A stretch of DNA of 11,769 nt from Clostridia bacterium (GTDB lineage Bacteria; Bacillota_A; Clostridia; Oscillospirales; CAG-272). The notes beneath the pieces were generated by a model. It ran no database searches. It was not told where the DNA came from and saw nothing but the letters and a program-made list of their open reading frames with translations. The stretch spans positions 1 through 11,769 of the forward strand of contig JAFYPS010000237.1 of NCBI GenBank assembly GCA_017547395.1, in the 5' to 3' direction. Shown here piece by piece: positions 1 through 6,727 of this stretch. Each line of letters begins with the position of its first letter. Positions within the stretch are counted from its first letter, which is position 1. A program made the translations under genes and the position numbers.

Positions 1-1
1 A

Positions 2-922
2 TATCCGCGCACACCCATAAAAAGCGCGCCCAAGAGACCCGCAAAGGTGAACAATACCCCCACGGGGAAGGAAGATACGGGCGAATTTCCGTCCTACGTG
101 CGCCGCGGCAAAGGCGGTTATCATCCGCCAAAGCCTAAAAGCCGCAAGGCAGTGCGCCATCACAAAAAGCTGAACCCCAAAATCACCGCGGCAATCTGCG
201 CCGCACTTGCAGTTCTCGCAGTTATCCTTATCCTTCTGCTTGTCGGGGTAAGATACAAAACGGTTGATGCGGGAGCGTCCGAAATTGCATTCTTCGGCAT
301 TGTAAAGCACGGCGAGGCAAAGAGCGGATGGCTTTCCTATTCGAGCGGCGAGCGCGGAAGACTTTCGGGCGGCTCTAAAATCAAATATTCCGACGGAAGC
401 GTCTACGAGGGCGAAATCAATGACGTTGTCCGCGACGGAAACGGCGTTCTCACCTATGCAAACGGCGACGTTTACGAGGGCGAATTCGACGACGATATGA
501 TAAGCGGAAACGGCAGACTCACCTGTATGAGCGGTGACGTCTACGAGGGAGGCTTCAAAAACGGAGAGCGAAGCGGAAAGGGAAGTATTTTCTATGCCGA
601 CGGCACCGTTTTCGAGGGCGAATTTGCAAACGGCAGAAAGAACGGATACGGCGTTTTCACAGGAAACGGTACCTCCTATGAGGGTTACTACGTAGACGAC
701 ATCAAAGAGGGAACAGGCAAGCAGGTCTTTTCCAACGGCGATACCTACGAGGGCGAATACAGAAACGATATGCGAAACGGCCACGGTGTTTACACCTGGA
801 ATGACGGCGGATATTACGACGGAGAGTTCAAGGACAACATTCAACACGGCAAGGGCAAGCGCATATTCGCAAGCGGAATCACTCAGGAAGGCACCTTCCA
901 GAACGGTTTGTTCGTAGGGTAA
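2..922 (+). CDS. Membrane-anchored MORN-repeat protein (5' end outside the window)
   Basis: The frame is open back to base 2 with no stop, and the codons before the GTG at 47 read as a Pro/Lys/Arg-rich stretch like the one after it. That GTG has no convincing ribosome site, so I treat the gene as cut by the left edge; GTG 47 (291 aa) is the alternative start. Numbering from 47, residues 1-45 are basic and proline-rich, 46-67 are one hydrophobic membrane segment, and about 119-290 are seven full MORN repeats plus a partial eighth, with the pattern NGDxYEGEF..G.GxG recurring every 22-23 residues. The positive-inside rule puts the basic tail in the cytoplasm and the repeats outside. MORN repeats are known as structural, lipid- or protein-binding beta-hairpins; no enzymatic domain is visible, so the function is unknown. 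The stop TAA lies within a 12-bp tandem repeat. Confidence 0.85.
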   Translation, partial: YPRTPIKSAPKRPAKVNNTPTGKEDTGEFPSYVRRGKGGYHPPKPKSRKAVRHHKKLNPKITAAICAALAVLAVILILLLVGVRYKTVDAGASEIAFFGIVKHGEAKSGWLSYSSGERGRLSGGSKIKYSDGSVYEGEINDVVRDGNGVLTYANGDVYEGEFDDDMISGNGRLTCMSGDVYEGGFKNGERSGKGSIFYADGTVFEGEFANGRKNGYGVFTGNGTSYEGYYVDDIKEGTGKQVFSNGDTYEGEYRNDMRNGHGVYTWNDGGYYDGEFKDNIQHGKGKRIFASGITQEGTFQNGLFVG

Positions 923-952
923 AGACGAGGGTAAAGACGAGGGTAAAGACGA
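917..952. repeat. Three tandem copies of a 12-bp unit spanning the MORN gene stop codon
   Basis: The unit GGGTAAAGACGA occurs three times without mismatch at 917-928, 929-940 and 941-952. The unit is a multiple of three and contains TAA in the reading frame of the upstream gene, so every copy carries an in-frame stop. It is probably a slippage-generated minisatellite. Confidence 0.9.
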
Positions 953-981
953 GGAGCGTTCTTTCTTAAGAAGAAAATTTG

Positions 982-1192
982 TAAATTAATGTTTACGGTA
1001 TCTAAAGGCTCCCTCCGGGAGGGAGCTGTCAGCGCGAGGGGTCCTCAAAATGCGCTTTGCGCGTTTTGGGGTTCGAGCAAAGCTGACTGAGGGAGAACGC
1101 GCGAGAAAGATTTACACGCGCAGGCTCCTTCCACCGCTTCGCGGTCCCCCTTCCTCTCAGAGGAAGGCTCCATTCATATAAACATTAATTTA
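982..1192. mobile_element. MITE-like element with 14-bp terminal inverted repeats and nested hairpins
   Basis: The ends are perfect inverted repeats: TAAATTAATGTTTA at 982-995 and its reverse complement at 1179-1192. The core is non-coding and highly palindromic: a GGCTCCCTC/GAGGGAGCT hairpin near 1008-1026; GTCAGC (about 1028) paired with GCTGAC (about 1082) enclosing a second hairpin, AAAATGCGC/GCGCGTTTT at 1047-1067; then ACCGC/GCGGT near 1133-1145 and CTTCCTCT/AGAGGAAG near 1150-1166. Palindromic repeats of this general kind are common between genes in clostridial genomes. No transposase is present, so it would be non-autonomous. It shares its end sequence with the elements at 5717-5868 and 6724-6874, but not its core. 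Confidence 0.7.
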
Positions 1193-1198
1193 TCTAAT

Positions 1199-1224
1199 AA
1201 AAAGCACCCTTTCGGGTGCTTTTT
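1199..1224 (+). terminator. Rho-independent terminator downstream of the MORN gene
   Basis: The stem AAAAAGCACCC (1199-1209) pairs with GGGTGCTTTTT (1214-1224) around a TTTC loop and ends in a T-tract. It lies 5-7 bp beyond the MITE-like element, so the MORN transcript would run through the whole element before stopping. By symmetry it could also work on the minus strand, but no gene needs it there. Confidence 0.9.
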
Positions 1225-1331
1225 ATCTTTACTTTACGTAAGTTCTTTGGTACACGCTTGTGTCTTGAACCCTGATTTACTGCCTTGTATGTAGAAGCAT
1301 AAACAGAGTCGCTGACTACCTTGAATTTCTG

Positions 1332-1360
1332 TTGACACGCAAAAACAATGGTGCTAAAAT
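1332..1360 (+). promoter_or_regulatory. Sigma-A promoter with extended -10 for the DeoR-glycosidase operon
   Basis: A consensus -35 TTGACA (1332-1337), a 17-nt spacer and -10 TAAAAT (1355-1360) preceded by TGC (extended -10). The predicted start of transcription, 6-8 nt after the -10, is about 1366-1368, which is the ATG itself. The message would be leaderless or nearly so. Confidence 0.8.
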
Positions 1361-1366
1361 CGGAGT

Positions 1367-2119
1367 ATGAGTTATTCAGACAGAGAACAAATAATTTTGG
1401 ATTATTTGAAAGAAAATTCCTCGGTAAGCGTAAAGCGCCTTACCAAGCTCCTCTTCGCAAGTGAAGCAACCGTTCGCCGTGACCTGCAAAAGCTCGAAAT
1501 GAAAGGACATATAATACGCGCCCACGGCAAAGCTGTGAGAGCAAATTCTTATGCGGACAAAAAGGTTGACTTTGACGTGCGTGAGGGCGAAGCAAACCCT
1601 ATAAAGAAAAGAATAGCCGAAGCCGCAGTAAAAGACTGCGTTCCCGAAGGCTCGGTGGTGATTCTTGACGCATCCTCCACCGCAATGCATGCAGTAGAAT
1701 TCCTCAGTCACAAGGGGGACGTTATAGTTATCACAAGCGGTCTTAAAACTGCTATGCTGCTTTCAAAAACGAACATCCGTTTCTATTCAACAGGCGGCAA
1801 GGCGGTAAATGGCTCCTACTCATTTGTGGGTCAGACTGCAATTGACACCATTAAGACCTTTAATGCAGACGTTTGCTTTGTGTCTTGCCACGGTCTTAGT
1901 GAGGACGGTTTTGCAACCGACACCTCCGAAAGAGAAAACGACATGCGAAGTTCGATGATGAAGCAGTCAAAACGCAAGGTGCTTCTCATCGACTCAAGCA
2001 AGATTGGTAAAAACTGCTGGCACAACCTTTGCAATATTTCCGAATTTGACGACGTGTACTGCAACACTCCTTTGCCTGAGAAAATTGCAAAATCAGTAAA
2101 GAACTTCCATCTTGTGTAG
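1367..2119 (+). CDS. DeoR-family transcriptional regulator
   Basis: A 250-aa DNA-binding regulator of usual family length. Residues 6-58 form the winged helix-turn-helix, with the family signature SEATVRRDLQKLE at 32-44 as recognition helix. Residues about 78-240 are the DeoRC sensor domain, an ISOCOT-like fold that binds phosphorylated sugars or related intermediates: LDASST at 100-105, TSGL at 123-126, STGG at 141-144, GF..DTSERE at 181-190 and DSSKIGK at 209-215. The ATG at 1367 fits the usual short N-terminus before the helix-turn-helix. The GGAG at 1362-1365 is only 1 nt from it, too close to act as a normal Shine-Dalgarno site. The glycosidase gene begins 7 bp after the stop, so this protein probably controls that operon in response to a sugar phosphate; ligand and operator are not identifiable. 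Confidence 0.93.
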   Translation: MSYSDREQIILDYLKENSSVSVKRLTKLLFASEATVRRDLQKLEMKGHIIRAHGKAVRANSYADKKVDFDVREGEANPIKKRIAEAAVKDCVPEGSVVILDASSTAMHAVEFLSHKGDVIVITSGLKTAMLLSKTNIRFYSTGGKAVNGSYSFVGQTAIDTIKTFNADVCFVSCHGLSEDGFATDTSERENDMRSSMMKQSKRKVLLIDSSKIGKNCWHNLCNISEFDDVYCNTPLPEKIAKSVKNFHLV

Positions 2120-2126
2120 GAAAATT

Positions 2127-3650
2127 ATGAAAAACTTTAAAGCAAGCGACTGGGAAAAGCGCATACCGATACCCGTGTATGAGGAGTTTCCCGAGTATTT
2201 TGACTTTTATAAAAAAGCGTTTGCGCTTGCACACGCACATATAAAAGAAATCGACGGTATGCCGCAGTCACCTTATATGGACGAGGCGCTTTGCGACACG
2301 CAGGTATGGATATGGGACTCCTGCTTTATGTCACTTTTCTGCAAATATGGGGGTGACGTTTTCCCCGGTGTTGAAACGCTTAACAATTTTTACGAGGCTC
2401 TTTACGGAGAGAAGGGACTTCCCTACATTATTCCCACCGAAAAAGAGCCAAAGTGGACAGGCGCTGTTGCAGGCGAGCCTTTTAAAATCGAGGTTCATAT
2501 CGCAGACAATCCCCCGCTCTTTGCGTGGGCAGAGTATGAAAACGCACTTTTTCACGGCGATAAAGAATATGTAAAAAAACTCCTCTCACGTGGAGTTTTG
2601 CAAAAGCACTATGAGTGGCTCGAGAGCCTTTCGGACAAAACCGCTATTGAAGGCGTGCATTGCAGAACGCATTGGACAAATGAAGGCATCGGCTACCGCT
2701 GGGAAGGCGGCCGCTCGGGTATGGACAACACCCCACGTGGCAGAATAGGCAATAGCTGTGAAAAAGAGCGCCCGCAAAATCGAGATGCTCTCTGGATAGA
2801 CGCAATCTGCCAGCAGGCGCTCTCTGCAAGGATGATTGCAACGCTTTGCAATATCGCAGGCGACGGCAAAGCCACTGCCGAGTGGAACGAAAAATTCCTT
2901 GAGAAAAAGGATATTATAAACAAGTATTATTGGGATAGCAAAGACGGTATCTACTACGATATCAACGTTTCCACTAAAGAGTTTTACAAGGTTATAACCC
3001 CTGCCGCATACTGGGCGATGACCGCAGAGATTGCATCAGACGAACAGGCAAATAAAATGCTGAAGTATCTTCTTGACGAAAACACTCTTGGCGGCAAAGT
3101 GCCTATAGTTTCGCTTGCACGAAACGACGCCGATTTCTCTGAGGACGGCAAGTACTGGCGTGGCGGGCTCTGGCTCCCCACCGCATATTCAACGCTCAAA
3201 GGGCTTGCAAATTACGGCTACTTCAAAGAGGCGGCAGATCTGGCACGCAGAATATTTGACCATATGCTTGCAACCTATACACAGTATGAGCCGCACACGA
3301 TATGGGAGTGCTATAGCCCCACGAAGCCCGAACCCGCAACAAGCGTTGACGGCGTGAAAAGATCACGCCCCGACTTTTGCGGTTGGTCTGCCCTCGGCCC
3401 GATTTCAATTTACATCGAATATATTTTAGGCTTCCACACGGTAAACGCCTTTGAAAGAGTTGTCGAGTGGGAGCTTGATAAAGAACTCACCGGCAGAGTG
3501 GGTATCGAAAACCTCCGCTTTGGCGATATTGTTACCGATATCATCGCCGAAAACGGAGTATGCACGGTTGTGTCAAATGCGCCCTACACTCTTAAAATTT
3601 GCGGTGTACCATACTCCGTCGGCGAAGGAAAAACGGTTATCAAAATATAA
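2127..3650 (+). CDS. (alpha/alpha)6-barrel glycoside hydrolase, MGH1/GH63/GH37-like
   Basis: A 507-aa protein with the signature of the trehalase/glucosidase (alpha/alpha)6-barrel superfamily (mannosylglycerate-hydrolase MGH1-like). Seen motifs: WIWDSCF at 61-67, GGRSGMDNTPR at 194-204, DALWIDA at 220-226, KYWRGGLWLPTAY at 342-354 and TIWECYSP at 391-398. By family analogy the catalytic acid would be the Asp in GMDN (D200) and the base an acidic residue near E394; this is inference. Residues after about 445 look like a small beta-rich tail. There is no signal peptide, so it should act in the cytoplasm on an imported oligosaccharide or glycoside. I chose ATG 2127, with AGG 6 nt upstream, over an upstream TTG at 2112 that overlaps the DeoR gene. 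It is co-transcribed with the DeoR regulator, which supports sugar catabolism. The exact substrate cannot be told. Confidence 0.85.
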   Translation: MKNFKASDWEKRIPIPVYEEFPEYFDFYKKAFALAHAHIKEIDGMPQSPYMDEALCDTQVWIWDSCFMSLFCKYGGDVFPGVETLNNFYEALYGEKGLPYIIPTEKEPKWTGAVAGEPFKIEVHIADNPPLFAWAEYENALFHGDKEYVKKLLSRGVLQKHYEWLESLSDKTAIEGVHCRTHWTNEGIGYRWEGGRSGMDNTPRGRIGNSCEKERPQNRDALWIDAICQQALSARMIATLCNIAGDGKATAEWNEKFLEKKDIINKYYWDSKDGIYYDINVSTKEFYKVITPAAYWAMTAEIASDEQANKMLKYLLDENTLGGKVPIVSLARNDADFSEDGKYWRGGLWLPTAYSTLKGLANYGYFKEAADLARRIFDHMLATYTQYEPHTIWECYSPTKPEPATSVDGVKRSRPDFCGWSALGPISIYIEYILGFHTVNAFERVVEWELDKELTGRVGIENLRFGDIVTDIIAENGVCTVVSNAPYTLKICGVPYSVGEGKTVIKI

Positions 3651-3682
3651 AAAAGGAATGGCAAAAGCCATTCCTTTTTTTG
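3650..3682. terminator. Bidirectional terminator between the convergent glycosidase and deacetylase genes
   Basis: The stem AAAAAGGAATGGC (3650-3662) pairs with GCCATTCCTTTTT around an AAAA loop (3663-3666). A-rich and T-rich flanks give a T-tract on both strands. It begins at the last base of the glycosidase stop codon and ends 2 bp before the deacetylase stop codon. Confidence 0.92.
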
Positions 3683-3683
3683 T

Positions 3684-4520
3684 TTAGAATTTAAGTTCTA
3701 CCGTTTCACCGGGTTTTACAGAAATTATCTGCTTGCCGTTAAGTTCAAAGAACACCTCGATTACTGTCGGGTTATAAACTTTTCTGCCCTCGGCACTCCA
3801 TACAAGGCGGTTGTATGCCTCGATATAGTCGTAAATTTCAATATTCGTTGCATACCACACGCCGTCTTTGCCGGAAAGCTTTTCGCAAAGGTTTTCAATA
3901 TGCTCCCATGAGTTATAGCCGTCATTATTATCAAACTCATAAGAGTGTCCCCAAATGTAGAAAAGTCTTGGGCCCCTCACGTTTACATCAGAAAGGAACT
4001 TGTCAGCATACTCGAAAATTTTCGGACTGCTGTGATGACAAGTGGGAACAAGGCGAAGCCAATCGGTCGGAATATCAAACTTGCCCGAGAAAAGCGTTGT
4101 GCGGGAATATGCAACGCCGCATACACGAAGCACGTCTACAAGGCTATCGTTAAACGTACCCATAGGATATGCCATACCACGGACAATTCCACCAAAATCA
4201 CGCTCTAAAAATTCTCTGCCATTCAGTACCTCTATAGCCGCTTTAGCCGTTGGAAGCTGGTCAAGAAACGGATGAGTTGCACTGTGATTTGCAATCTCGT
4301 GGCCGTTATAAAGGTCTTTCATTTCTTCAAGCGACATTCTACCCTTGCCGCTATCCTTATCCTCGATTTTGCCGTATATACCGGGGATAATGTTGAATGT
4401 TGCCTTTATGCCGTGTCGGTTAAATATCTCTACAAGTTTTTTATCCTGACGCACGCCGTCGTCATAGCTAAACGTAAGTGCACGGGGTTTGCCGCCCGGA
4501 AAACGCATATGTATATTCAT
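3684..4520 (-). CDS. Polysaccharide deacetylase (NodB / CE4 family), no signal peptide
   Basis: A 278-aa enzyme of the NodB fold, which removes acetyl groups from N- or O-acetylated sugars using a divalent metal. Seen motifs: TFSYDDG at 16-22 (catalytic and metal-binding D20/D21), NHSATHP at 78-84 (metal ligands H79 and H83), RGMAYPMGTF at 114-123 (the R..P.G groove motif) and FYIWGHSYEF at 187-196, whose H192 fits the late catalytic histidine. All key residues appear present. There is no signal peptide or membrane segment, so unlike peptidoglycan deacetylases it is predicted to be cytoplasmic; a small-molecule or oligosaccharide substrate is plausible. The final ~30 residues form a short beta-rich extension. 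GGAGG sits 7 nt before the ATG, and a promoter lies upstream on the minus strand. It is convergent with the glycosidase, with no operon partner. Confidence 0.9.
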   Translation of the reverse strand: MNIHMRFPGGKPRALTFSYDDGVRQDKKLVEIFNRHGIKATFNIIPGIYGKIEDKDSGKGRMSLEEMKDLYNGHEIANHSATHPFLDQLPTAKAAIEVLNGREFLERDFGGIVRGMAYPMGTFNDSLVDVLRVCGVAYSRTTLFSGKFDIPTDWLRLVPTCHHSSPKIFEYADKFLSDVNVRGPRLFYIWGHSYEFDNNDGYNSWEHIENLCEKLSGKDGVWYATNIEIYDYIEAYNRLVWSAEGRKVYNPTVIEVFFELNGKQIISVKPGETVELKF

Positions 4521-4549
4521 AACAGCCTCCAGATAAAGTTTCTATAAAA

Positions 4550-4578
4550 ATGGTAGCACCGGTATCATAATTTGTCAA
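4550..4578 (-). promoter_or_regulatory. Promoter of the polysaccharide deacetylase gene
   Basis: On the minus strand: -35 TTGACA (4578-4573), a 17-nt spacer and -10 TACCAT (4555-4550) preceded by TGC. Transcription should start near 4543, giving a leader of about 22 nt that contains GGAGG. The pattern GTTGACA-N14-GGTGCTA is shared with the DeoR promoter at 1331-1356. Confidence 0.68.
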
Positions 4579-4609
4579 CCGAAATTCAAAATATGATTTT
4601 TTCACTCAC

Positions 4610-4641
4610 AAAAAGTCGTTCTCAACGGAGAACGACTTTTT
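4610..4641 (-). terminator. Terminator of the epimerase gene
   Basis: The perfect stem AAAAAGTCGTTCTC (4610-4623) pairs with GAGAACGACTTTTT (4628-4641) around an AACG loop. It has T-tracts on both strands. It lies about 40 bp past the end of the minus-strand epimerase gene and just upstream of the deacetylase promoter, insulating the two. Confidence 0.88.
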
Positions 4642-4679
4642 TATTTCCCTATGACCAACGCCCAAAGGGTGCTTTTTTA

Positions 4680-5696
4680 TTAAAGATTATGTTCCTCGAT
4701 GTATTTGTCCATTCTCTCGGAAAGCGCTGCATCGCGGCCCTTCCAATCGGTGTCGCGCGGGAATTCAGCAAGCTCGTCGCGAAGACCCTCGAAAACGGTC
4801 TTGAAATCGCTCTGCTTAAGTCCTGTTGCATCAAGCATCTTGGAGTTATCTACGATACGGTCGTACATTCTGTCGTACTCAAGCTGCCAACGGGGACCGC
4901 GCATCGGATCTTTCGGGTCAACAAGCTTAAGGAAATCCTCAGTGGGAATTACTTCATACTTGAGTCCGATAAGCTTTTCATAGTAGGAAGCAACGGTTTC
5001 CCAGGTGTTATGCTCGCTTGTCGAAACGGTGTAACGCTCGCGCATTGCCTTTTCATTGAAGAGAAGTCTTGCAATCATCTTCGCCACGTCGCCGCCCCAG
5101 GTCATAGTAGCCTGAGCCTTCATTGCTCCCTCGGGGAGAAGAATCTTCTTGCCGGCAAGAGTTCTGCCTACAACAATCGGTGCTTCAAGAGTTACGAGCT
5201 GATAGCGGAACTTTGAAAAGGTAATGGCAGGACGGATAGAAGTCCAGTTTGCATACTTCGACGCGATGAGAATGTCCTCCTGACGCGCCTTGGTGAGTGC
5301 ATAAGTATCGGTTGCGAGCATATCATCATCCTTTGAAGCCTCGAGAAGTCTCGGAGACTCTTCGGTGATGGGATGCTCCTCGTCAGCGTAAACGCGGTAA
5401 GAGGAAAGGTGAATATAGTGCTTGCAGTTTTCAAGCAACAAGGGATAGCGCTCTGCAAATTCGTCGGTCTTATAGAGCATAAAGTCTACGATACCGTCAT
5501 AATTCTCTCTTTCGAGGAAGGGGCGAACGGTTTCGGGGTCCTTACCGTTTGCAACTGCGAAGTAACGTAAGTTTTCGTTATCGCTCTCAACGTTATCAAA
5601 GGAAAGAACGTCAACCTTATAGCCCATTTTAAGAAGCTCGGGAACGAGATAAACGCCCATTGCGCCCGTTCCGCCAAGAACAAGAACCTTTTTCAT
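4680..5696 (-). CDS. NAD(P)-dependent epimerase/dehydratase (SDR family)
   Basis: A 338-aa Rossmann-fold protein. The N-terminus holds the dinucleotide-binding loop GGTGAMG at 8-14 after a beta strand VLVLG. HLSSYRVY at 96-103 is the SDR serine region, YALTK at 132-136 is the catalytic YxxxK, and SIRPAITF at 153-160 is the conserved R-P loop after the active site. Length and motif order fit extended or atypical SDR sugar-nucleotide epimerases/dehydratases; the FAxRYPLLLENCKHYIHLSS stretch also recalls the CSP41-like subgroup. No signal peptide is seen, so it is cytoplasmic. The C-terminal ~140 residues form the substrate-binding part, and the substrate cannot be told. GGAG lies 9 nt before the ATG. 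The MITE-like copy at 5717-5868 starts only about 20 bp upstream, so the promoter must lie within or beyond that element; I found no convincing one. It is divergent from the araC gene. Confidence 0.88.
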   Translation of the reverse strand: MKKVLVLGGTGAMGVYLVPELLKMGYKVDVLSFDNVESDNENLRYFAVANGKDPETVRPFLERENYDGIVDFMLYKTDEFAERYPLLLENCKHYIHLSSYRVYADEEHPITEESPRLLEASKDDDMLATDTYALTKARQEDILIASKYANWTSIRPAITFSKFRYQLVTLEAPIVVGRTLAGKKILLPEGAMKAQATMTWGGDVAKMIARLLFNEKAMRERYTVSTSEHNTWETVASYYEKLIGLKYEVIPTEDFLKLVDPKDPMRGPRWQLEYDRMYDRIVDNSKMLDATGLKQSDFKTVFEGLRDELAEFPRDTDWKGRDAALSERMDKYIEEHNL

Positions 5697-5716
5697 TATT
5701 TTTCTCCTTTTTGTAT

Positions 5717-5868
5717 GTAAATTAATGTTTATGGGAACACAAAACCCAACAAATGCGGTAGGGGACGGCGCCCTCGACGTCCCGTTTTTGCAAGGGTTCG
5801 CGGGCTGTCGAAGGCGCCAGCCCCTACATTGTCATTGATATAGATGCTCTGCTAAACTTTAATTTATC
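5717..5868. mobile_element. MITE-like hairpin element, copy 1
   Basis: It starts GTAAATTAATGTTTA and ends with an inverted version carrying one mismatch in 14 (TAAACTTTAATTTA). The core is a large imperfect hairpin: arms at 5758-5784 and 5801-5827 pair at 22 of 27 positions around a 16-nt loop. It is non-coding. It lies between the divergent epimerase and araC genes, in the same orientation as copy 2 at 6724-6874. Bases 5730-5849 match 6737-6855 except for one single-base indel and one substitution. Confidence 0.8.
5835..5863 (+). promoter_or_regulatory. Possible outward-facing promoter inside repeat copy 1
   Basis: TTGATA (5835-5840), a 17-nt spacer and TTTAAT (5858-5863), pointing out of the element toward the araC gene. 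The match is moderate and the region is AT-rich, so chance is possible. The same site in copy 2 has a perfect TTGACA. Confidence 0.3.
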
Positions 5869-5890
5869 TTTCTGTTTTCATACTACATCA

Positions 5891-5919
5891 TTGCAAAGGC
5901 GCGTGCGATATGCTATACT
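5891..5919 (+). promoter_or_regulatory. Promoter of the AraC-family regulator gene
   Basis: -35 TTGCAA (5891-5896), a 17-nt spacer and -10 TATACT (5914-5919) preceded by TGC (extended -10). Transcription should start near 5926, giving a leader of about 49 nt. The promoter lies 22 bp beyond the right end of repeat copy 1. Confidence 0.7.
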
Positions 5920-5974
5920 CTAAAAAAGGGGTAATATTCTCCAAAGAAAGTCCGAAAAGGCAGGTTTTATCGAG

Positions 5975-6727
5975 GTGGATAACGTACAGTTCTCCAAATC
6001 ATTTGGATTTAACAGCTACAGCTTCAAGCAAAACAGACATACAGACAATTCGGGTGGCACGCGCTCTCACCATATCGGCGTAATTAAAAAGGGAAGCGCG
6101 GTTTTCGTCGTCGGTGACAAACGGTACGAATTCGGCGAGGGCGACGTATTTTACACTCCTATTGGCTGCCGATACCATTCATACTGGTCGGGCGAACAGA
6201 TTGAATACGATTCATACGCTTTCCGTAACTTCATATGCGAGGCTGACAACGAGTACGGTGTGCAAAAGTTGAAGCTTACGGAAGTTGCGCTCCACGCGCT
6301 TTCGGAGCTTGACAAAAACAGAGAGGTTTCCTCAAAAAGCGTGGGACTTCTCTACATTCTTCTTGGCGAAGCACTTCCGTTTATGCAGCCGACGGTGCGC
6401 GACAGCCGCCGCGAAGTTTTCCTTTTGGCACAGAGCTTTATACGCGACAACGTTGTTTTTTCCGCAAAAAGCCTTGCACGTCACCTTCGCATAAGCGAAT
6501 CGGGTATGTACGCGCTTTTTGCGCAATTCGGAACCACACCTGTAAACGAAAAGCACAAAATCCGCTGCGAGCAGGCACGCGAGCTTCTGCTCACTACCGA
6601 CAAAACTATTGACGAAATCAGCGGAATGCTCGGCTTTTCATCCGCCGCCTACTTCAGAAAGGTTTTTTTGAAGGAATTCGGCAATACCCCGTCCGAAATG
6701 CGGAAGATATCGACAAAGAGTTTGTAA
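5975..6727 (+). CDS. AraC-family transcriptional regulator
   Basis: A 250-aa regulator. Residues about 15-85 resemble the AraC-type cupin ligand-binding domain, with GSAVFVVGDKRYEFGEGDVFY at about 40-60 being the glycine-turn beta-barrel motif. Residues about 145-246 are the double helix-turn-helix DNA-binding domain: first helix-turn-helix about 161-187, second about 210-232, then EFGNTPSEMRK at 234-244. The cupin type usually senses sugars or related small molecules; the ligand is unknown. The start is GTG 5975; an in-frame stop at 5921 limits upstream choices. The ribosome site is weak: AAAAGG ends 14 nt upstream and CAGG 10 nt upstream, so poor translation is likely. The gene stands alone, divergent from the epimerase, and is bracketed by two direct copies of a MITE-like repeat. 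Its stop codon falls in the left end of the second copy. Confidence 0.92.
   Translation: MDNVQFSKSFGFNSYSFKQNRHTDNSGGTRSHHIGVIKKGSAVFVVGDKRYEFGEGDVFYTPIGCRYHSYWSGEQIEYDSYAFRNFICEADNEYGVQKLKLTEVALHALSELDKNREVSSKSVGLLYILLGEALPFMQPTVRDSRREVFLLAQSFIRDNVVFSAKSLARHLRISESGMYALFAQFGTTPVNEKHKIRCEQARELLLTTDKTIDEISGMLGFSSAAYFRKVFLKEFGNTPSEMRKISTKSL

Noticed and set aside
917..952. Short tandem repeat considered as a CRISPR array
   Set aside because: The units are directly adjacent with no spacers and only 12 bp long; it is a minisatellite.
1231..1331. Possible RNA gene or riboswitch upstream of the DeoR gene
   Set aside because: Only short inverted repeats (such as ACAC-GCTT-GTGT) were seen, no conserved aptamer pattern, and the promoter lies downstream of it.
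2112..2126. Upstream TTG start for the glycosidase, overlapping the DeoR gene
   Set aside because: ATG 2127 has AGG at suitable distance and a cleaner N-terminus; the TTG would overlap the previous stop and has no better ribosome site.
4657..4679. Possible plus-strand terminator (CGCCC-AAA-GGGTG then T's) just past the epimerase stop
   Set aside because: The stem is 5 bp with a G-T pair, on the strand with no upstream gene; the hairpin at 4610-4641 already serves the epimerase.
4572..5216. 214-codon plus-strand frame opposite the epimerase gene
   Set aside because: It crosses the epimerase terminator and reads antisense through an intact SDR gene; the sequence resembles no family.
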